Shown piece after piece: positions 6,066 to 14,451 of a stretch of 15,644 nt of DNA. The notes under the pieces were generated by a model that worked only from the letters and a program-made list of their open reading frames with translations, was not told the DNA's origin and ran no database searches. The DNA is from VMCP01 sp964645755. Its GTDB lineage: Bacteria; Bacteroidota; Bacteroidia; NS11-12g; UBA955. Every line of letters starts with the position of its first letter. Position 1 is the stretch's first letter. The stretch is from the NCBI GenBank assembly GCA_964645755.1, contig CAZYBT010000057.1, forward strand, positions 1 to 15,644. The letters are read 5' to 3'. The position numbers and the translations under genes were made by a program.

Positions 6066-7377
6066 AATCATTTATTTTTGGTTTCGGAGGGACTTGAGGG
6101 TTCAGGACAATCACGGATTCTACCGCGCATTAACCTCGGGATTTACTGTAAAACCTGCATTTATTTTTGATGTTAATATACTCGATAAACTAAACGATCG
6201 ACAAGATGCACGGGTTACCTTTATTCACAATCAAATAACGTATCTGAAGAATCTATTTCAAGGGAAGATAGAGGGATATGAACATTTAAATAGTGATTTT
6301 GAAGTCTGGTACGGCAATCCTGCGGAAATATGGAAATCGGTCTTGGCTGATGAGAATGTACACGGAATTTATACAAACCACGATTATGAACCAGCGGCAT
6401 TAAAAAGAGATGCGGAAATTGCAAAAATTTGTTCAGAAAACAATTGCATTTTCAATTCTTTTAAGGATCAAGTGATATTTGAAAAATCTGAGGTTACCAA
6501 AGATGATGGCAAACCATATACTGTTTTTACGCCCTACATGAAAAAATGGAAACAGCGTTATTTGGAAAATCCAATATCCGCTTACCCTTCCGAAGAAAAC
6601 TTACAAAGTTTATGTACATTTTCAGCCAATGAAATTCCGAGTCTGAAAACAATGGGATTTGAGAAATCTGGATTGGAGTACCCACCGATGTTGGTTGAGC
6701 AAGGAAGAATCAAAAAATATGAGCAAACAAGAGATATTCCGTCGGTAAATGGTACAAGCCGATTGAGTTTACATTTGAGATTCGGTACAATCAGTGTGAG
6801 AGAAAAAGTGCTCAAGGGATTTCAGCTCAGTGAGAAGTGGGTGAATGAATTGATTTGGAGGGACTTTTATCAACAAATATTGTTTCATTTTCCTCAGGTT
6901 GTGAATGAGTCTTTCAAACCTCAATACGACAGAATTGAATGGAGGAACGATGAGCAAGAGTTTGAAGCTTGGAAACAAGGAAAAACGGGATATCCGATTG
7001 TTGATGCTGGTATGAGGGAATTAAATACAACTGGATTCATGCACAATCGCGTGAGGATGATCGTTGCAAGTTTTCTGACAAAACATTTATTGGTAGATTG
7101 GCGTTTAGGGGAAGCTTATTTTGCTGAAAAGCTATTGGATTTTGAGCTTGCGAGCAACAATGGAGGCTGGCAATGGGCGTCGGGATCAGGAGTTGATGCT
7201 GCACCATATTTTAGGGTATTCAATCCAACCTTGCAAACTGAGAAGTTTGATCCACAATTCTTATATATCAAAAAATGGGTTCCCGAATATGGAACAAATC
7301 AATATCCCAAACCCATCGTAGACCATGCTTTTGCTAGAGATCGATGTTTAACGGTGTACAAAGCAGCTCTGGCATAA
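6055..7377 (+). CDS. phrB: Deoxyribodipyrimidine photolyase (class I CPD photolyase)
   Basis: This 440-aa flavoenzyme would use blue or near-UV light to split cyclobutane pyrimidine dimers in DNA. The N-terminal antenna-binding domain starts IIYFWFRRDLRVQDNHGF (5-22). The FAD domain has SRLSLHLRFGTIS (235-247), NELIWRDFY (264-272) with E265, and the run SNNGGWQWASGSGVDAAPYF (367-386). The electron-transfer tryptophan triad is visible as W306, W349 and W372, corresponding to W306, W359 and W382 of the E. coli enzyme. N368 matches the Asn that contacts flavin N5 in CPD photolyases. Its length is slightly short of the E. coli enzyme (about 470). It is the second gene after the B12-dependent MerR regulator's divergent start, suggesting light induction. 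A strong terminator follows at once. Confidence 0.94.
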   Translation: MHNKIIYFWFRRDLRVQDNHGFYRALTSGFTVKPAFIFDVNILDKLNDRQDARVTFIHNQITYLKNLFQGKIEGYEHLNSDFEVWYGNPAEIWKSVLADENVHGIYTNHDYEPAALKRDAEIAKICSENNCIFNSFKDQVIFEKSEVTKDDGKPYTVFTPYMKKWKQRYLENPISAYPSEENLQSLCTFSANEIPSLKTMGFEKSGLEYPPMLVEQGRIKKYEQTRDIPSVNGTSRLSLHLRFGTISVREKVLKGFQLSEKWVNELIWRDFYQQILFHFPQVVNESFKPQYDRIEWRNDEQEFEAWKQGKTGYPIVDAGMRELNTTGFMHNRVRMIVASFLTKHLLVDWRLGEAYFAEKLLDFELASNNGGWQWASGSGVDAAPYFRVFNPTLQTEKFDPQFLYIKKWVPEYGTNQYPKPIVDHAFARDRCLTVYKAALA

Positions 7378-7410
7378 AAAAAGAGGTTTGCATTGCAAAC
7401 CTCTTTTTTT
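7376..7410. terminator. Bidirectional intrinsic terminator between photolyase and mdh
   Basis: An 8-bp stem GAGGTTTG / CAAACCTC (7383-7390 and 7396-7403) with loop CATTG is flanked by an A7 tract (7376-7382, including the photolyase stop) and a T7 tract (7404-7410). The genes on both sides converge, so one hairpin can end both transcripts. Confidence 0.93.
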
Positions 7411-7433
7411 ATTGATTTTATGATTTGTAGTGA

Positions 7434-8357
7434 TTAAAGAGCTGAATTCATATTTCGCACCGCAGCAGCACTTTTCTCAAATTCTGCTTTTTCAGCGTCG
7501 TTTAAGTCCAATTGAACAATTTTCTCCCAACCAGATTTGCCTAACACCACTGGAACTCCAATACAAATATCAGATTGACCATATTCTCCGTCTAGAGCTA
7601 CGCAACAAGGCATTAATTTTTTCTGATCGCAAATGATACTTTGAACCAAAACCGACACAGCTGCTCCCGGAGCGTACCAAGCACTTGTTCCCAACATTCC
7701 TGTAAGTGTAGCACCTCCAACCATGGTATCTGCTTTAACTTTTTCTAGAACATCTGCCGACAAGAATTGAGAAGCTGGAACACCTTTATAAGACGCCAAA
7801 CGGGTCAATGGAATCATTGTTGTATCGCCATGACCGCCAATCACCATTCCATCTACATCAGAGGCAGGACAACCAAGCGCAGTTGACAGATAATATTTGA
7901 AACGCGCACTATCTAAAGCACCACCCATTCCGATGATTCTATTTTTCGGTAAATTAGAAGTGGTTTTTGCCAAATATGTCATGGTATCCATTGGATTTGA
8001 AACGATCACAAAAATAGCATTCGGAGAATGTTGTAAACAGTTTTCCATAACGCCTTTAACAATACCAGCGTTGATACCAATTAATTCTTCACGTGTCATT
8101 CCAGGTTTACGAGGAATACCAGATGTAATCACAACAACATCACTGTTTGCCGTTTTCGTATAATCATTTGTACTTCCAGAAATACGTGTATCAAATCCAT
8201 TTAACGCAGCAGTTTGCATCAAATCTAACGCTTTACCTTCAGCGAAGTTTTCTTTAATATCTAACAACACTACTTCAGCAGCAAAATTCTTCATTGCGAT
8301 GTACTCTGCGCAACTTGCACCTACATTTCCGGCGCCAATAACACTAACTTTACTCAT
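7434..8357 (-). CDS. mdh: Malate dehydrogenase (LDH-like type)
   Basis: This 307-aa cytoplasmic enzyme interconverts malate and oxaloacetate with NAD in the TCA cycle. The NAD-binding GAGNVG is at 8-13, and D33 at the end of the second strand indicates NAD over NADP. The mobile loop IPRKPGMTREEL carries R83, the residue that selects malate/oxaloacetate over lactate/pyruvate, and R89. The catalytic pair is H176 (GGHGD) with D149, and R152 (DSARF) binds the substrate carboxylate. Length and motifs fit the bacterial LDH-like MDH group. It stands alone between a bidirectional terminator and a divergent decarboxylase gene, with its own promoter. Confidence 0.97.
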   Translation of the reverse strand: MSKVSVIGAGNVGASCAEYIAMKNFAAEVVLLDIKENFAEGKALDLMQTAALNGFDTRISGSTNDYTKTANSDVVVITSGIPRKPGMTREELIGINAGIVKGVMENCLQHSPNAIFVIVSNPMDTMTYLAKTTSNLPKNRIIGMGGALDSARFKYYLSTALGCPASDVDGMVIGGHGDTTMIPLTRLASYKGVPASQFLSADVLEKVKADTMVGGATLTGMLGTSAWYAPGAAVSVLVQSIICDQKKLMPCCVALDGEYGQSDICIGVPVVLGKSGWEKIVQLDLNDAEKAEFEKSAAAVRNMNSAL

Positions 8358-8382
8358 TTCTATTGATTTAATTGGGTTTGCA

Positions 8383-8390
8383 CAAAGTTA
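8383..8390 (-). promoter_or_regulatory. -7 promoter box of mdh
   Basis: Read on the minus strand this is TAACTTTG, an exact match to the Bacteroidota -7 consensus TAnnTTTG, 25 nt before the mdh ATG. It predicts a leader of about 18-20 nt. A -33 TTTG at 19-21 nt is not evident. Confidence 0.55.
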
Positions 8391-8487
8391 ATATAGTTAT
8401 TGAATTTTCGCGATTTATGCAAAAAAAAAGTCGATTTTTTTACACAAAATTAATCCGATACACATAAATTTTTACATCCAACTGCAT

Positions 8488-8495
8488 TACTTTTG
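8488..8495 (+). promoter_or_regulatory. -7 promoter box of the arginine decarboxylase gene
   Basis: TACTTTTG matches TAnnTTTG exactly and lies 33 nt before the chosen ATG at 8529. It helps decide the start: the longer frame would begin with the TTG at 8493, inside this box and ahead of the predicted transcription start (about 8502). A small palindrome, TAACT-C-AGTTA (8512-8522), sits in the leader and may be chance. Confidence 0.55.
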
Positions 8496-8528
8496 CATAA
8501 AATTTACAAACTAACTCAGTTACTTATC

Positions 8529-9926
8529 ATGAAAAACAAATATATCGACCTAATTAAACAAACATTTGACTTCCCAACTTCAGAGTTTGAATTGGATGAT
8601 AATGGACATTTGGAATTCCATGACATACCCCTAATGGACCTCATCCGACAGTACGGAACACCATTGAAATTCACTTACTTACCCAAGATAAGTGAGAATA
8701 TCAAAAAGGCTAGATCTTGGTTCAATGTTGCTATTGCGAAAGCCGAATACCAAGGTAAATACTATTATTGCTACTGTACCAAAAGCAATCACTTTCAGCA
8801 TACTCTAGATGAAGTACTCAAGAACAATGTGCACTTAGAAACCTCATCTGCCTTCGACATTAACATCATTGAAACCTTATTCGAACAAGGTAAGTTAACC
8901 AAAGATAACTATGTTGTATGTAATGGATTTAAAAGAGAAAACTACATTGAGAACATAGCTAACTTAATTAATGCTGATTGGAAGAATGTAATTCCGGTAT
9001 TCGATAATCAGCGCGAACTAAGTGAGTTACTTCAGTACACCGACAAACAAATCACCTGTGGAATTCGAATTGCTGCTGAAGAAGAACCTAAGTTCGAGTT
9101 TTATACAAGCCGTCTTGGTATTGGGTATAAAGATATTGTTCCTTTTTATAGAAACGTAGTTAAAAAGAACAAAAATGTGAAATTGAAAATGCTTCACTTC
9201 TTTATCAATACTGGCATATACGATACTGCTTATTACTGGAACGAACTACATAAGTGTTTGAAAGTTTATTGCGAATTAAAAAAAGAATGTCCGGATCTTG
9301 ATACCTTGAACATTGGAGGAGGTTTTCCTATTAAAAACACGTTAAACTTTGAATATGACTACGAATACATGGCAACAGAAATAGTGAGTCAAATCAAACA
9401 AGTTTGTGAGGAAAACAACATCCCAGAACCAGACATTTTTACAGAATTTGGTTCATTCACTGTAGGTGAGTCTGGAGGCGCAATTTTCTCAGTACTTGAC
9501 CAAAAAGCACAAAATGATAGAGAAAAATGGAATATGATTGACTCAAGCTTCATGACTCAATTACCTGATGCTTGGGCCATTAATAAAAAGTTTATCATGT
9601 TACCAATTAACCGCTGGGAAGAAGAACAAGAAAGGGTACTTCTGGGTGGGATTACATGCGATAGTGACGATTATTACAATTCTGAACAACATGTAAATGC
9701 CATTTACTTACCAAAATACGACGCCAACGACCCACTTTACATTGGATTCTTCCATACAGGTGCATATCAAGAAAGCATTGGTGGTTATGGGGGCATCCAA
9801 CATTGTTTAACTCCCGCACCTAAGCATGTAATTATTGACAAGGATGAGAATGGAGAATACTATTTTAGACTATTTTCAAAAGAGCAAAGTTACAAAAGCA
9901 TGCTTAAAACACTTGGTTACATGTAA
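8529..9926 (+). CDS. speA: Arginine decarboxylase, short Bacteroidota-type (fold III, PLP-dependent)
   Basis: The protein is 465 aa from the ATG at 8529 (MKNKYIDLIKQTF). The likely reaction is arginine to agmatine plus CO2, feeding polyamine synthesis in the cytoplasm. The fold-III alanine-racemase-like barrel is clear. K85 in YCTKSN is the likely PLP Schiff-base lysine, and LNIGGGFP (260-267) is a phosphate-binding glycine loop. C377-D-S-D380 gives the catalytic Cys/Asp motif of the C-terminal domain, with GAYQESIGG (411-419) close by. It lacks the long inserts of the E. coli biosynthetic enzyme (about 650 aa). Related decarboxylases of this fold (diaminopimelate, carboxynorspermidine) are possible, but the overall pattern fits the proteins annotated as arginine decarboxylase in this phylum. 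No agmatinase gene lies in the window. Confidence 0.85.
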   Translation: MKNKYIDLIKQTFDFPTSEFELDDNGHLEFHDIPLMDLIRQYGTPLKFTYLPKISENIKKARSWFNVAIAKAEYQGKYYYCYCTKSNHFQHTLDEVLKNNVHLETSSAFDINIIETLFEQGKLTKDNYVVCNGFKRENYIENIANLINADWKNVIPVFDNQRELSELLQYTDKQITCGIRIAAEEEPKFEFYTSRLGIGYKDIVPFYRNVVKKNKNVKLKMLHFFINTGIYDTAYYWNELHKCLKVYCELKKECPDLDTLNIGGGFPIKNTLNFEYDYEYMATEIVSQIKQVCEENNIPEPDIFTEFGSFTVGESGGAIFSVLDQKAQNDREKWNMIDSSFMTQLPDAWAINKKFIMLPINRWEEEQERVLLGGITCDSDDYYNSEQHVNAIYLPKYDANDPLYIGFFHTGAYQESIGGYGGIQHCLTPAPKHVIIDKDENGEYYFRLFSKEQSYKSMLKTLGYM

Positions 9927-9960
9927 ATAGTTAAGGCCATTTTAACTAAGTTACATTATG

Positions 9961-9998
9961 AAAAAATCCTTGAAGTAAGTTCTTCAAGGATTTTTTTT
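9961..9998. terminator. Bidirectional intrinsic terminator between speA and the symporter gene
   Basis: A 9-bp stem TCCTTGAAG / CTTCAAGGA (9967-9975 and 9982-9990) with loop TAAGTT is flanked by A6 (9961-9966) and T8 (9991-9998). It lies between convergent stops (9926 and 10013) and can end both transcripts. Confidence 0.94.
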
Positions 9999-10012
9999 GT
10001 CCTTTGATTCTT

Positions 10013-11521
10013 TTAAACCAAGGACTTTGAAGTTTGAAATTTACCCAATAAATAATATCCCAACATTGAAAATAAACCATTGAACAGCAACAATTCGTAT
10101 CCTATTTGATATTGTTCCGGAATGATTCCATGAGCCATTAATGATTCATTTAATGCCGGCATACCATATTTCACAAGTACAAAACATAAAGTAGGAACCA
10201 ATAAACTAATGATGAAAACACCCCACCCCCGTGGATTTGACTTTGTAAAAATGCCAAGCGCAAAAAGTCCCAACAATGGACCATATGTGTAAGTCGCGAT
10301 TTCCAATACCAAATCAATGACGGTAGATTTCGAAAATGAATAAAACAACAATATTGTGAACAATAAAAGCACTGCAAAAGAAATATGTAATACAATTCTT
10401 TGTTGATGCTTTTGTTTTTCTGACAAATCAGTTCGGTGATCAATGCCAAAAATGTCGATATAAGAACTTGTGGTCAGCGTTGTTAACACACTGTCGGCGC
10501 TGGAAAACGTTGCAGCGCTTAATCCTAAGACAAAGGCCATTCCTGCCACGGGTCCCAACAAATTCAGGGCAATATGCGGAAAAAACATATCTGTGTTTTT
10601 TGAATTCAGCATATTAATATCAGCGTATTTCAAAAATTCAATCATGAAAATTCCCAGCGATACGAAGAGAATATTCACAAAAAAGACAACCACAGCAGTT
10701 GTGACCATATTTTTTTGAGCTTCTTTCAATGATTTACAGCTCAAATTCTTTTGCATCATATTTTGGTCCAAACCGGTCATTGCGATGCATAAAAAAGCCC
10801 CGCTCAAAATATGCTTCACAAAATATGTCTTCGACCAAAAATTGAAGTTGAAAATACGCGACAAATCTGAATCGATAACCAAGTTAAAAGCCCCAGATTG
10901 CTCAATGCTTGGAGTTTTCGACACCATGATTACAATACACACCAAAAGTCCCCCAACAAGAAAAACGCTCTGTAAAGCATCTGTAAAAACCAAAGTTTTA
11001 ATGCCCCCTTTGATTGTATACAATAAAATTAACAGAATAATGAAAGCCACAGTGATTACAAAAGGGATATTCCATTGTGAGAATAGAAATTTTTGTAAAA
11101 TCACAGCAGTTAAATACAATCGCGCAGCACTTCCCGAAAGTCGCGATAATACAAAGAATAGTGCTCCCGTTTTTTGATGGATAGCACCAAATCGATTGTT
11201 CAGATAGCTGTAAATACTCGTTAAATTTTGTTTATAATAAAGTGGTAGTAAGATGTATGCAATCACCAAATATCCAATGACATATCCAATGACTACCTGC
11301 ATGTAATAAAAGTTGCTTTTGAATACATTTCCAGGAACACTTATAAAGCTCACTCCACTCATTGAATCAGAGAGCATTCCAATTGCTACGAGCCACCAAA
11401 TACTCTGTTTGTTTCCTAAAAAATAGCTATTTTCATTGGCATTTTTCCCAGTGAAGTAACCTATCACTAACAGGATAAGAAAATATCCAATAAGTCCGGT
11501 AAAGATGAATTCTGGCGACAT
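10013..11521 (-). CDS. Sodium:solute symporter family transporter
   Basis: This 502-aa inner-membrane protein has about 13 hydrophobic segments, as usual for the SSS (SLC5-like) family of Na+-coupled importers. The first segment is followed by FTGKNANENSYFLGNKQSIWWLVAIGMLSDSMSGVSFISVPG (about 23-64). This is the family's conserved region leading into the discontinuous first helix of the LeuT fold. GLSAATFSSADSVLTTLTTSSYIDIF (about 329-354) carries the Ser-rich segment that contributes the Na2 sodium site in vSGLT. The solute cannot be told from sequence; SSS members carry sugars, amino acids, sialic acid, pantothenate and others. Its ATG overlaps the stop of the 826-aa gene by one base (TAATG), so it is translationally coupled to it and is the last gene of the operon. 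Confidence 0.9.
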   Translation of the reverse strand: MSPEFIFTGLIGYFLILLVIGYFTGKNANENSYFLGNKQSIWWLVAIGMLSDSMSGVSFISVPGNVFKSNFYYMQVVIGYVIGYLVIAYILLPLYYKQNLTSIYSYLNNRFGAIHQKTGALFFVLSRLSGSAARLYLTAVILQKFLFSQWNIPFVITVAFIILLILLYTIKGGIKTLVFTDALQSVFLVGGLLVCIVIMVSKTPSIEQSGAFNLVIDSDLSRIFNFNFWSKTYFVKHILSGAFLCIAMTGLDQNMMQKNLSCKSLKEAQKNMVTTAVVVFFVNILFVSLGIFMIEFLKYADINMLNSKNTDMFFPHIALNLLGPVAGMAFVLGLSAATFSSADSVLTTLTTSSYIDIFGIDHRTDLSEKQKHQQRIVLHISFAVLLLFTILLFYSFSKSTVIDLVLEIATYTYGPLLGLFALGIFTKSNPRGWGVFIISLLVPTLCFVLVKYGMPALNESLMAHGIIPEQYQIGYELLLFNGLFSMLGYYLLGKFQTSKSLV

Positions 11522-14001
11522 TATTTTTTACGTTTGTTAAGATAAATAAAGAGTGATTCTTGCGTCCAATGTTGATCTGGCATTAATTCAAAATCCACAA
11601 AGGTGAGCGTATTTTTTTCGATTCCTAATTTTCGAAATTTATCACCTGAAAGCACATAGTTTTTTCCAAACACATCCTTACATACCAAATATTGCACTTG
11701 CTGAATATCGATTGGTATTGAAAATCTTTCCATTGCTGGAAAAACCAAAGATGATAACCCTTGGTTTCCAACTACTTGAAATTGTGATACTTTCAGGGGA
11801 ATTTTTCCGGGTTCACATGGGATGATTTGAAGTTGACTGTTATCTTGAAACGAATCGATTTTTGCCCATGAAAATCTACCGGTATTCCGAATGAGAAATA
11901 CGCCTTTTTGTTTGGATTTCCCTACGGCTGTTGAGCCGAAAATCTTGTCCACCGTTTGTTGTATTTCAAGGTTTATTTGTTGATTTTGATACTGAAATAA
12001 ACTTTGATTTTTTTGATTCCTGAGTTGTTGATATTGCATCATACGCTTCAAAAATTTCATCTGTTCAGATTTTGCTTTCGAAGGTGTGTTTTTATATCTT
12101 TCTTTTGGTTCAAGGATTTGAATTTGCCATATCCCTTCATTGCTTTTTAGTTCCAAAACCCAATGTCCGCCATATTCTCTAAACCGAATATCGTGAAATT
12201 TATATGCCTTAAAAAACATCAAACTCACATCTTTTTTAGAGAACGCTGTTTGAAAAGCTATGGGATAATTTTTAAATGCCATTAACTCTGGAAACAAATG
12301 TTTCTCTTTGTCGTAAACCTGAAGCTCATAAATCCCTTTTTCAATTTTTGAATCGTTAAAATAGTGTTTAAGTCCTATTAAATTAGACCCTTTACGCAAT
12401 ACCACACCCTTCTCATTGTTTAATTTGTTTGTTTTTTTTATCAGATTTTTCTGAAATTCAACCAAATAAGTTTTATCCTCTTTGGGTTTGAGTAAATATT
12501 GATAACCTTCCAATTCAAATTTTTCATCTAAAAGTGATTGATCCACACTACCAATTATTTTAGCTGTTTTAGATCCGTGATAAAATTCATAAAAAGGAAT
12601 ATTTTGAAGTTTGGTATCGCTAAAATCGTAATCGTATTCATAGAAATTCACAAACTTTCCGTTTTTTAATGCAAAGAACTCAGCACTATCTACTTTATTG
12701 CCTACAAAAGCAAATTGCATAAAGTAACCAGGCTTTAAATTGAGAAGCTTTTTACCAACAAATAGTTGAATGTCAACCGCAATCGATGATCTTAATGGCA
12801 GCGATTGTCCAAACTGATTGGCAACGAAATTGGGAGCCAATGCCAATAATTGTTCAGGCGTTGACATCACTTTCACTTTAACCAAATAGTCACCGAAAAA
12901 TTCCGAATTCGTTTCATCTAAAAGCGCATTTTTAGGGACACTCAACATCCACTTTTCCTCTCCGAGAAAAACAAAATCTGAATTGGTATTTCCCTTAAAT
13001 TCAAAAATTCCATCATTGAAATCTTCAAGGTTGGGATTTGAAATATTCTTTGGAAACCCTGGAACGGATTTTGTCCAATTGAAACCTATATTTTCAACAA
13101 AATCTAATTTTGTTTCAGGCTCAATCCACTCAAAGTCCTCTGTTTTTTCTCCATCCGGGTATATGGATTTTATATGTTTGATTTCATGAGCGAGAAAAGA
13201 ATTGGACTGTGTTAAATACACCAGAGGCATGGTTACAGATTTTTTGATCGTTGTTTGATTTGCACCAAATCCTACAATTACATCTTTTTCGTTTACTTTT
13301 ACCGGTAAAAATAATTCAGACAATTCTTCGATTGGTATTCCAATTTTAAGAGATGCAGCATCTACAATTGTCAACTTTTTAAGCTTAGAAAACAAGCGTA
13401 CAGATTTTGGTAAATCCCTTACTACATCTAATGAAATAGAAAGTTTTTGAATGTTCGGAAGCCTCTGTGATATTTCTTTTAAAGCTACATCCAACTCTGT
13501 TTTTTTCCAGGGGACAATGAGCTGTAATTCTTTACATTTTTTCCATCCTGATAAGAACTCAAAATCATCAGGCATTGATTCAAACTCTAAAGAAATGGTT
13601 TGAAATTTTTTCCAATAATTGTTCAACAGAATAGCGTCTTCTCTTTTTTGAGGGACAAAAACGGAAACACAAGGAATCCACTCTAAAAATTCTAAGTCAA
13701 CATCCGACAAAATACCCTGAAAATTACGCAGTTGTAATTCTTCCAATTCATCCAATTTATTGGCAACTTCTGAAAGTAAGCCAACATCCACGGTACCATC
13801 AATTCTAAGTTTTTCACAAGATAAGAAATCCTTTAAATGGTTTTTAAAATAAAAAAAATCCTGGTAATTTGTTAATAGTATATGATTTTGATATCCTTTA
13901 ATTGCTTTTTGGGGTCTAACAAAATCGGCATATTGTGCAGTTGCGTTATTTGCGAAAATAAAGAGTAAAACAATTTGAAAAAATCGCAAATAACTTCTCA
14001 T
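11521..14001 (-). CDS. Large secreted protein of unknown function with N-terminal LRR-like repeats
   Basis: This 826-aa protein starts with a Sec signal peptide (MRSYLRFFQIVLLFIFANNATAQ, cleavage after about 23). Residues 60-235 show irregular leucine-rich repeats (CEKLRIDGTV, LEELQLRNFQG, CKELQLIVPW, IQKLSISLDV, LKKLTIVDA). The middle (about 349-430) has the sequence VPKNALLDETNSEFFGDYLVKVKV and then SLPLRSSIAVDIQLFVGKK. From memory, this resembles a beta-rich module of other secreted Bacteroidota proteins, but I could not check it. Residues 630-690 are basic and Gln-rich and may form a coiled coil. RNTGRFSWAKIDSF (705-718) starts a C-terminal beta-rich part. No catalytic motif, C-terminal type IX sorting domain or transmembrane anchor is evident. 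It lies 3 nt downstream of the 148-aa gene. I do not recognise the family. Confidence 0.72.
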   Translation of the reverse strand: MRSYLRFFQIVLLFIFANNATAQYADFVRPQKAIKGYQNHILLTNYQDFFYFKNHLKDFLSCEKLRIDGTVDVGLLSEVANKLDELEELQLRNFQGILSDVDLEFLEWIPCVSVFVPQKREDAILLNNYWKKFQTISLEFESMPDDFEFLSGWKKCKELQLIVPWKKTELDVALKEISQRLPNIQKLSISLDVVRDLPKSVRLFSKLKKLTIVDAASLKIGIPIEELSELFLPVKVNEKDVIVGFGANQTTIKKSVTMPLVYLTQSNSFLAHEIKHIKSIYPDGEKTEDFEWIEPETKLDFVENIGFNWTKSVPGFPKNISNPNLEDFNDGIFEFKGNTNSDFVFLGEEKWMLSVPKNALLDETNSEFFGDYLVKVKVMSTPEQLLALAPNFVANQFGQSLPLRSSIAVDIQLFVGKKLLNLKPGYFMQFAFVGNKVDSAEFFALKNGKFVNFYEYDYDFSDTKLQNIPFYEFYHGSKTAKIIGSVDQSLLDEKFELEGYQYLLKPKEDKTYLVEFQKNLIKKTNKLNNEKGVVLRKGSNLIGLKHYFNDSKIEKGIYELQVYDKEKHLFPELMAFKNYPIAFQTAFSKKDVSLMFFKAYKFHDIRFREYGGHWVLELKSNEGIWQIQILEPKERYKNTPSKAKSEQMKFLKRMMQYQQLRNQKNQSLFQYQNQQINLEIQQTVDKIFGSTAVGKSKQKGVFLIRNTGRFSWAKIDSFQDNSQLQIIPCEPGKIPLKVSQFQVVGNQGLSSLVFPAMERFSIPIDIQQVQYLVCKDVFGKNYVLSGDKFRKLGIEKNTLTFVDFELMPDQHWTQESLFIYLNKRKK

Positions 14002-14004
14002 GAT

Positions 14005-14451
14005 TTATTTAAAAAACCGACCAAACATACCACCCATTTTTCCAAGTATGCCCATGTCAACTCCTAAAAATTTCATTACCCCCTGAGCATTTGATTCGTA
14101 GCCTCCACTCCTAAATTTTACGCGAAGTCCCTCCAAAACAAAAGCTAAAATACTCGAGGCTAATGCTTTTTTTCTTTCAACATCCCAGTCTAGCCCATAG
14201 TAACTATTGGCACATTGTTGCATGAGTTCCTGAAAATACGGACTATTTTTCAGCGCTTCAGGACCTTCGGTTGCCAAACTTTGAATTTCGGAAACTTTAC
14301 CAGACATCATGAGTCCTTGCAAGTATGACATTGCTGCGTGCACGGTTAAATCTACATGTGCTTCGGATTGAGATGGATCAAATCCAAATTTCACCCCTTC
14401 AATTGGGTGATAAGATCCTTTAAATTCGTTGATATATTCTACTAATTTCAT
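14005..14451 (-). CDS. Small protein of unknown function in the NlpC/P60 operon
   Basis: The protein is 148 aa from the ATG at 14451. That start makes an ATGA overlap with the NlpC/P60 stop; a TTG three codons upstream is the alternative. It has no signal peptide and appears mainly alpha-helical (for example VHAAMSYLQGLMMSG, ERKKALASSILAFVLEGLRVKF). The C-terminus is Gly/Met/Phe-rich and amphipathic (FLGVDMGILGKMGGMFGRFF), which may touch a membrane or mediate assembly. I do not recognise a family. Its strict coupling to the peptidase upstream and the secreted protein downstream suggests a shared process. Confidence 0.75.
   Translation of the reverse strand: MKLVEYINEFKGSYHPIEGVKFGFDPSQSEAHVDLTVHAAMSYLQGLMMSGKVSEIQSLATEGPEALKNSPYFQELMQQCANSYYGLDWDVERKKALASSILAFVLEGLRVKFRSGGYESNAQGVMKFLGVDMGILGKMGGMFGRFFK

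Noticed and set aside
8493..8528. Twelve-codon N-terminal extension of the arginine decarboxylase
   Set aside because: It would start with TTG inside the exact -7 promoter box TACTTTTG, ahead of the predicted transcription start. The family-like N-terminus starts at the ATG at 8529.
10785..11177. 130-aa open frame antisense to the symporter gene
   Set aside because: It is a shadow of a clearly coding gene, with no promoter, no recognisable domain and an unlikely composition.
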